A DNA stretch of 10,617 nucleotides, from NCBI GenBank assembly GCA_945957335.1, contig CAMFLJ010000111.1, forward strand, positions 1 to 10,617. Reading direction: 5' to 3'. Positions 5,727 through 10,617 of the stretch are shown here, piece after piece. The position numbers and the translations under genes are program-made. This stretch comes from an uncultured Actinomycetes bacterium. Lineage in GTDB: Bacteria; Actinomycetota; Acidimicrobiia; Acidimicrobiales; Acidimicrobilacustridaceae. The stretch's first letter is position 1. Every line of letters begins with the position of its first letter. The notes under the pieces were generated by a model. That model saw only the letters and a list, made by a program, of their open reading frames with translations, ran no database searches and was not told the origin of the DNA.

Positions 5727-7346
5727 ATGGCCGGATTCAACCTCGCGGACCTGTGGGAGCTCGTCGCCGACGCCGTCCCCGACCGGTTCGCGGTGATCCA
5801 GGGCGATCGCCGCCTCACCTACGCCGACCTCGACGCGCGGGCGAACCGACTGGCCCGACGCCTGCTCGACGCCGGCATCGGCCCCGGCGACTCGGTCGGC
5901 CTCCAGCTGGTGAACGGGAGCGAGTACCTCGAGGGCATGCTCGCCTGCTTCAAGGTGCGGGCCGTCCCGATCAACGTGAACTACCGCTACGTCGACGCCG
6001 AGCTGCGCTACCTCTACGCCGACGCCGGGCTGCGGGCGCTGGTCCACCACCGTCAGTTCGCGCCGATGATCGGCCCCGCCCTCGAGGCCATGGCCGAGCA
6101 GCGCCTGGTGCTCGAGGTCGACGACGGCAGCGCCTCCACCGCGTCACCCTGGGCCGAGGAGTACGAGGCCGCCCTCGCCGCCGCGCCCTCCGACGCCCCG
6201 CCCGCCGTCGAGGGCCGCAACGGCGGCGACCTCTACTGCGTCTACACCGGCGGCACCACCGGCGCCCCCAAGGGCGTGATGTGGCGCCACGAGGACATCT
6301 TCTTCGCGGCCATGGGCGGCGGCGACCCGCTGCAGATGGGCAACCACGTCGCCACGCCCGAGGAGCTGCCCTCCCGCCTGCTGGAGTTCGGCGTCGTCGC
6401 CCTGCCGGTGCCGCCGTTCATGCACGCCAGCGCCCACTGGCTGGCGTTCTCCAACTTCTTCGGCGGCGGCACCCTCGTGCTGCTGCCCGGCGGCCACTTC
6501 GACCCGGTGCTCACCTGGCACCTCGTCGAAGCCGAGCGGGTCAACGTGCTCGTTGTCGTCGGCGACGCCATGGCCCGCCCCCTGCTCGACGAGCTCGCCC
6601 GCCAGGGCACGACCCACGACGTGTCGTCGCTCATGGCCATCGGCTCGGGCGGGGCGATCATGTCGCGCTCCACCAAGGAGGAGATCGCCCGGCTCCTGCC
6701 CGGCATCTTCGTCACCGACGCCTTCGGGTCCTCCGAGACCGGCCAGCTCGGCGGCGCCCCACCCCCCGACGACGCCTTCGGCGCGCCCCGCCTGAAGGTC
6801 GACGACCGCACCACCGTGCTCGACGACGACCTGCGCCCCGTCGTGCCCGGCTCCGCCACCATCGGCCACCTCGCCCGCGGCGGCCACGTGCCCCTCGGCT
6901 ACCGGGGCGACCAGGCCAAGTCGGCCACCACCTTCGTCGAGGTCGACGGGCGCCGCTGGGCCCTCCCGGGCGACCTCGCCACGGTGGGGCCGGACGGCTC
7001 TATCACCGTGTTGGGGCGGGCCTCACAATGCATCAACACGGGTGGGGAGAAGGTCTACCCGGAGGAGGTGGAAGGGGTTCTGAAGGGCCACCCCGACGTG
7101 GTCGACGCCGTCGTCGTCGGGCTCCCCGACGAGCGCTGGGGTGAGCACGTCACCGCGGTGGTTCAGGCCCGACCCGAACGCTCCCCCTCCCTCGACGACC
7201 TGCGGGACCACGCCCGCCTGTCACTGGCCAGCTACAAGCTCCCCAAGCAGCTCGTGCTGGTCGACCACATCGAACGATCGCCGAGCGGCAAGGCCGACTA
7301 CCGCTGGGCCAGGGACACCGCAGCAGCCGAAGAGCAACCGGCCTGA
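5727..7346 (+). CDS. Fatty-acyl-CoA synthetase (FadD-like, ANL superfamily)
   Basis: This 539-residue adenylating enzyme would convert a fatty acid, ATP and CoA to acyl-CoA via an acyl-adenylate. ANL motifs are all visible. They include the phosphate loop YTGGTTGAPKG (173-183), the A5 motif DAFGSSETG (331-339) and an A7-like LPGDLA in place of the usual Y-x-T-G-D. The A8 hinge GRASQCINTGGEKVYP (430-445) and the C-terminal adenylation lysine in SGKADYRW (K522) complete the set. Domain order and length are standard. Two in-frame ATGs occur at 5721 and 5727. I prefer 5727 because GGAGG (5714-5718) is eight bases away, while it is only two from 5721. It is the first gene of the plus-strand lipid operon, 31 bases before WS/DGAT no. 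2, so its product could feed acyl-CoA directly to the acyltransferases. Bases 6984-7080, encoding the A8 region, have codon use unlike the rest. Chain-length preference is unknown. Confidence 0.93.
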   Translation: MAGFNLADLWELVADAVPDRFAVIQGDRRLTYADLDARANRLARRLLDAGIGPGDSVGLQLVNGSEYLEGMLACFKVRAVPINVNYRYVDAELRYLYADAGLRALVHHRQFAPMIGPALEAMAEQRLVLEVDDGSASTASPWAEEYEAALAAAPSDAPPAVEGRNGGDLYCVYTGGTTGAPKGVMWRHEDIFFAAMGGGDPLQMGNHVATPEELPSRLLEFGVVALPVPPFMHASAHWLAFSNFFGGGTLVLLPGGHFDPVLTWHLVEAERVNVLVVVGDAMARPLLDELARQGTTHDVSSLMAIGSGGAIMSRSTKEEIARLLPGIFVTDAFGSSETGQLGGAPPPDDAFGAPRLKVDDRTTVLDDDLRPVVPGSATIGHLARGGHVPLGYRGDQAKSATTFVEVDGRRWALPGDLATVGPDGSITVLGRASQCINTGGEKVYPEEVEGVLKGHPDVVDAVVVGLPDERWGEHVTAVVQARPERSPSLDDLRDHARLSLASYKLPKQLVLVDHIERSPSGKADYRWARDTAAAEEQPA

Positions 7347-7377
7347 CGCCGGGGCGAGCACCGGGAGGAGAAGGCGG

Positions 7378-8967
7378 ATGGTGGAACGGGTGACCGGCAT
7401 GGACGCCGCCTTCCTCGAGCTCGAGTCGCCGACGATGCACCTCCACGTCGTGGGCGTGCTGGTGCTCGACCCCTCGACCGCGGCCGGCGGGTTCACGCCC
7501 GAGCGCCTGGCCCAGCTGTTCACCGAGCGGCTGCACCTCATCCCCCCGTTCCGCCGCAAGGTGGTGGAGGTGCCCGGCGGGCTCGACCACCCGCGCTGGA
7601 TCGAGGACGACGGCTTCGACCTCGACAACCACCTGCTCTTCCACGACCTCGGCGGCGACGCCACCACCGACGACCTCGAACGGTTCGTCGGCGAAGTGTC
7701 GGCCGAGCCGCTGCGCCGCGACGTGCCGCTGTGGCAGACGAACCTGGTCGAGGGCTTCGCCGACGGCACCGTCGCCGTCGTCACCAAGATCCACCACGCC
7801 CTGATGGACGGCTCGGCCGGCGGCGACATCATGACGATGCTGCTCGACCTCACGCCCGACCCGCCCGAGCCCACCGACGCGTCGGCGGCGCCCGACGAGA
7901 CGTCGACGAAGGTCGAGCGCCCGCCCTCGGCCCGCCGGCTGCTGCTCGGCGTCGGACCGGCTGCGTTCATGCGCCTGGCCCGCGTGCCCGGCGCCATCTG
8001 GCACACCGTGTCGAGCATGGCCGGCTCGGCCAAGGAGGTCGCCGCCCAGCCGGGGGCCATCCTCAGCTTCGCCCCCACCTCGCCGCTCAACGGGCCCCTC
8101 ACCCCGCACCGCACGGTGGCCTTCCGGCGTTGCTCGCTCGACGACCTCTCGCTCGTGCACCACGCCCTCGACGTCACCATCAACGACGTCGTCCTGTCGG
8201 CCACGACCATGGCGATGCGCGGCTACCTGGTGGCCCGCGACGAGACGCCCGACGAGCCGCTGGTGGCGTCGGTTCCGGTCGACCGCCGCCGCGACGGCGA
8301 GCAGTTCGGCAACCACACCTCGAACATCCTCGTGCGCCTGCCCGTGCAGCTCGACGACGCCCGGGCCGTCGTCGCCTCGGTGCACGAGACCTCGACGGTG
8401 GCCAAGGCCGCCGGCCAGGCCCTCGACAGCACCCTGCTCGACCGCTGGATCGGCCTGCTGCCCGCCGCCCTGCTCACCGCCGGCGCCGCCGTGTACTCAC
8501 GCTTCGGCCTGGGCCGGCACCACCCGCCGATCTTCAACACCATCGTGTCGAACATGCCCGGGCCGCCCATGCCGCTCTACCTGGCCGGTGCCCGGATCGT
8601 GGCGCTCTACCCGATGGGCCCGCTGATCGCGAACACCGGCCTGAACCTCACCGTGCTCAGCCACGACGGCAAGGTCGACGTCGGCATCATCGCCTGCCCC
8701 GACCTGGTCGACGACGTGGGCGAGCTGGCCGACCGCTTCGTCGACGCCGTCGCCGCCCTCGTCACCCTCTCGACACCGTTACCCGACCTCGCGACCGACA
8801 TGGTCGACGTGCCCGACCCCTCCGAGGTCGAGACCGGCAGCCCGATCGACCTGCGCGAGATGCCGGACCTCAACCTGCCCGACCACCCCCGACCCGAGTC
8901 GCAGGAGCGGCGGGAGGTGCCCGACCTGCCCCGACCGACGCTCGCCGTCCCCGAGGGAGCCGGATGA
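7378..8967 (+). CDS. Wax ester synthase/diacylglycerol O-acyltransferase (WS/DGAT) no. 2 with C-terminal extension
   Basis: This 529-residue member of the same family as the minus-strand WS/DGAT is only distantly similar to it. Landmarks are VTGMDAAFLELES (5-17) and MHLHVVGVLVLD (20-31), VPLWQTNLVEG (116-126), the catalytic HHALMDG (139-145), TINDVVLSATTMAMRGYL, SNMPGPPMPLYL and ALYPMGPLIANTGLN. The conserved domain ends near residue 464. The last 65 residues (465-529) are an extra tail rich in Pro, Asp and Glu, probably disordered, with a repeated RE-M/V-PDL motif. Family members without this tail are about 460 residues long. GGAGGAG (7364-7370) lies seven bases before the ATG. The stop overlaps the next start in an ATGA, implying translational coupling with the hydrolase. 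Expected role is the last step of triacylglycerol or wax ester synthesis. Confidence 0.92.
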   Translation: MVERVTGMDAAFLELESPTMHLHVVGVLVLDPSTAAGGFTPERLAQLFTERLHLIPPFRRKVVEVPGGLDHPRWIEDDGFDLDNHLLFHDLGGDATTDDLERFVGEVSAEPLRRDVPLWQTNLVEGFADGTVAVVTKIHHALMDGSAGGDIMTMLLDLTPDPPEPTDASAAPDETSTKVERPPSARRLLLGVGPAAFMRLARVPGAIWHTVSSMAGSAKEVAAQPGAILSFAPTSPLNGPLTPHRTVAFRRCSLDDLSLVHHALDVTINDVVLSATTMAMRGYLVARDETPDEPLVASVPVDRRRDGEQFGNHTSNILVRLPVQLDDARAVVASVHETSTVAKAAGQALDSTLLDRWIGLLPAALLTAGAAVYSRFGLGRHHPPIFNTIVSNMPGPPMPLYLAGARIVALYPMGPLIANTGLNLTVLSHDGKVDVGIIACPDLVDDVGELADRFVDAVAALVTLSTPLPDLATDMVDVPDPSEVETGSPIDLREMPDLNLPDHPRPESQERREVPDLPRPTLAVPEGAG

Positions 8968-10289
8968 CCATCGACACCGCTGCGCCGCAACCATCCGACG
9001 AGGAACCGTCCTCGACCCACCCGCTGATGGTGGTGCCGTGCGCGGTCGGCCGACAGGTGAAGAGCGCGTACGACGGGTTCGAGCGGATGTTCTCCGAGCG
9101 CGCCCCCACCCGGGCGCTCACCGCCGTGCCCCGCACCGCCCACTTCATGGGCAGCACGGCGTGGCGAGCCAGCGACCGGCCCGTCGACCTGCCCATGCCG
9201 TCGCTCTCGATCGGCCTGGCCGCCCAGGTGGCCATCGACGAGCTCATCCTCGCCTTCGCCATGGGGCCCAACCGCTACCCCACCCCCCACGACTTCGACC
9301 GCGTCGCCGCCGAGCTGGCCCACGCCCGCCTCCTCTACGACGCCCGTGGCTGGCTCGACGACCCGTCGTCGTACCACCGCACCCCGCCGCCGCTCACCGA
9401 CCCGTCGTTCGACCGCGGCAAGTTCCTCAACACGCCCTACGAGCGGCTGCTCTTCCCCAGCGGCTGGGAGCCCCGCCCCGACGAGCCCGGCGCCGCCCGC
9501 TGGAACGGTTATACGGCAAACCACACGGCCTCCGCCACGGTGCTGCGCCACGAGGGCGGGCCCCGGCCGTGGGTCGTCGCCATCCACGGCTTCGCCATGG
9601 GCACGCCCAACATGGACCTGTTCGGGCTGCACGCCATCCACCTCCACCGCGACCTCGGCCTCAACGTGCTCATGCCCGTGCTCCCGCTGCACGGCCCCCG
9701 CAAGGTCACCAAGGTGAGCGGCGAGGCGTTCCTGTCGTTCGACCTCATGAACACCGTCCACGGCCTGGCCCAGTCGGTGTGGGACATCCGCCGCCTCATC
9801 GGCTGGGTGCGCGCCCAGGGCGCCCCGAAGGTGGCCGTCTACGGCGTGTCGCTCGGCGGCTACACGGCCAGCCTCCTCGCCGGCATCGTCGACGACCTCG
9901 ACGCCGTCGTCGCCGGCATCCCCGTCTCCGACTTCCCCTCGCTCTTCCTCCACCAGGCGCCCCACCACATGCGCCTGCGGGCGGTCGAGAACGAGGTGCT
10001 CGACGGCAACGCCGAGATCGTCCACCGGGTCGTGTCGCCCCTGGCGTTCGCGCCCAAGGTGCCCCACGACCGGCGCTTCATCTTCGCCGGGCTCGGCGAC
10101 CGCATGGCCCCGCCCGACCAGGCGCTGGCGCTGTGGCGCCACTGGGACGAGCCCGAGATCTCGTGGTACGCCGGCAACCACGTCGGCTACCTGTGGTCGC
10201 GCCAGGTCACCGCCTTCATCAACGACAGCCTCGAGGCCAGCGGCTGCTGGACCCGGCCCACCACCCGCCCCGGGATCGGCGAGCCGTGA
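8964..10289 (+). CDS. Alpha/beta-hydrolase with long N-terminal region (esterase/lipase-like)
   Basis: The protein has 441 residues. A canonical alpha/beta-hydrolase core occupies roughly residues 195-430. It contains an oxyanion-hole HGF (208-210), the nucleophile elbow G-V-S296-L-G-G, an acid in GLGD379R and a catalytic histidine in GNH406VGY. S296, D379 and H406 form a complete triad in the right order. The first 195 or so residues contain no motif I recognise. They are mostly helical-looking, with a hydrophobic LSIGLAAQVAIDELILAF stretch at 81-98 that could contact membrane or lipid; there is no signal peptide. The gene overlaps WS/DGAT no. 2 by four bases (ATGA) and the PlsC-like gene by four (GTGA), so it is an integral part of the lipid operon. 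Likely substrates are acylglycerols, wax esters or other acyl esters. Acyl transfer rather than hydrolysis is also possible. Confidence 0.85.
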   Translation: MTIDTAAPQPSDEEPSSTHPLMVVPCAVGRQVKSAYDGFERMFSERAPTRALTAVPRTAHFMGSTAWRASDRPVDLPMPSLSIGLAAQVAIDELILAFAMGPNRYPTPHDFDRVAAELAHARLLYDARGWLDDPSSYHRTPPPLTDPSFDRGKFLNTPYERLLFPSGWEPRPDEPGAARWNGYTANHTASATVLRHEGGPRPWVVAIHGFAMGTPNMDLFGLHAIHLHRDLGLNVLMPVLPLHGPRKVTKVSGEAFLSFDLMNTVHGLAQSVWDIRRLIGWVRAQGAPKVAVYGVSLGGYTASLLAGIVDDLDAVVAGIPVSDFPSLFLHQAPHHMRLRAVENEVLDGNAEIVHRVVSPLAFAPKVPHDRRFIFAGLGDRMAPPDQALALWRHWDEPEISWYAGNHVGYLWSRQVTAFINDSLEASGCWTRPTTRPGIGEP

Positions 10290-10617
10290 AGGCCGACGCC
10301 ACCGCGTTCCCCGAGCCGGACGAACCGACAACGCCGTCGGTCGGGGCGGCCCGCGACCCGGGGTTCCTGCGCGCCGTGCGCCCGGTGCTCGAGTTGTACT
10401 GCCGGTACTTCCGCTCCGAGGTGCGGGGCTGGGACCGCGTGCCGGCGAAGGGGCCTTTCCTCGTGGTGGGCAACCACTCCGGCGGGCAGACCCCGCCCGA
10501 CATCCCCGTGCTGCTCACCTCGTGGTGGCGCAAGCGCGGCGACGACGAGCCCATCTACGCCCTGTTCCACTCGATGCTGGCCAACGCCCCGATCATCGGC
10601 CCCGCTCTCGCCAGGGC
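10286..10617 (+). CDS. PlsC-type lysophospholipid/glycerol-phosphate acyltransferase, N-terminal fragment
   Basis: This gene is cut by the right edge of the window; 110 codons are visible. The GTG at 10286 overlaps the hydrolase stop (GTGA), which fixes the likely start, although no strong ribosome binding site is seen. After a polar leader of about 27 residues comes YCRYFRSEVRGWDRVP (38-53), then GPFLVVGNHSGGQTPPD (56-72). The latter is motif I of the PlsC/LPLAT superfamily, in the NHSGG...PD form rather than the classical NHxxxxD. H64 and D72 would be the catalytic pair, with seven residues between them instead of four. The family transfers an acyl group from acyl-CoA or acyl-ACP to lysophosphatidate or related acceptors at the membrane. 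In this operon it would supply phosphatidate or a related lipid upstream of the WS/DGAT step. Motifs II-IV lie beyond the window. Confidence 0.85.
   Translation, partial: MKADATAFPEPDEPTTPSVGAARDPGFLRAVRPVLELYCRYFRSEVRGWDRVPAKGPFLVVGNHSGGQTPPDIPVLLTSWWRKRGDDEPIYALFHSMLANAPIIGPALAR

Noticed and set aside
7731..10289. Very long alternative plus-strand open frame covering WS/DGAT no. 2 in another frame and joining the hydrolase
   Set aside because: Before 8964 it translates to Arg/Pro/Gly-rich low-complexity sequence, the shadow typical of high-GC DNA. The overlapping WS/DGAT frame has family motifs, and the hydrolase has its own ATG at 8964.
8607..10331. 574-codon minus-strand open frame antisense to the hydrolase
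   Set aside because: Its translation is Val/Gly/Glu/His-rich with no domain motifs and mirrors the codon periodicity of the real gene on the other strand.

Overview
The window reads as chromosomal DNA from a high-GC Gram-positive bacterium. Codons end almost uniformly in G or C, genes are packed with 4-base stop/start overlaps, GTG starts occur, and two wax ester synthase/diacylglycerol acyltransferases (WS/DGAT) are present. That enzyme family is typical of lipid-storing actinobacteria. An Acidimicrobiia-like actinobacterium is my best guess, but it is an inference from style and gene content; no rRNA or marker gene is present.

Left block (1-1652). The N-terminus of a TetR-like regulator runs leftward off the window. 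Divergent from it are a START/SRPBCC-fold protein and then a metallo-beta-lactamase-fold protein that resembles the diiron domain of flavodiiron proteins but lacks a flavodoxin domain. An AT-rich divergent promoter lies between the regulator and the SRPBCC gene. It has a consensus TTGACA and a perfect 8-bp inverted repeat bracketing the -10 hexamer, which is a good candidate operator for the regulator. A perfect 15-bp GC-rich hairpin separates this block from the convergent block to its right.

Middle block (1707-5631, minus strand). Transcription order is WS/DGAT no. 1 (GTG start), then a cysteine-rich type I periplasmic-binding lipoprotein, then an extended short-chain dehydrogenase/epimerase. 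Spacings are 50 and 5 bases, so this is probably one operon.

Right block (5727 to the end, plus strand). The order is fatty-acyl-CoA synthetase, WS/DGAT no. 2 with a proline/aspartate-rich tail, an alpha/beta-hydrolase, and the start of a PlsC-type acyltransferase cut by the window edge. Spacings are 31 bases, then two 4-base overlaps, so this is a tightly coupled operon. It diverges from the middle block across a 95-base spacer.

Together the middle and right blocks form a divergent neutral-lipid locus. The synthetase would activate free fatty acids, the PlsC-like enzyme would acylate a glycerol-phosphate-type acceptor, the WS/DGATs would make triacylglycerol or wax esters, and the hydrolase may release or remodel acyl chains. 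The roles of the lipoprotein and the dehydrogenase in this setting are unclear and are the most interesting open question, along with the altered metal site of the flavodiiron-like protein. I saw no tRNA, rRNA, CRISPR array, insertion sequence or phage gene.
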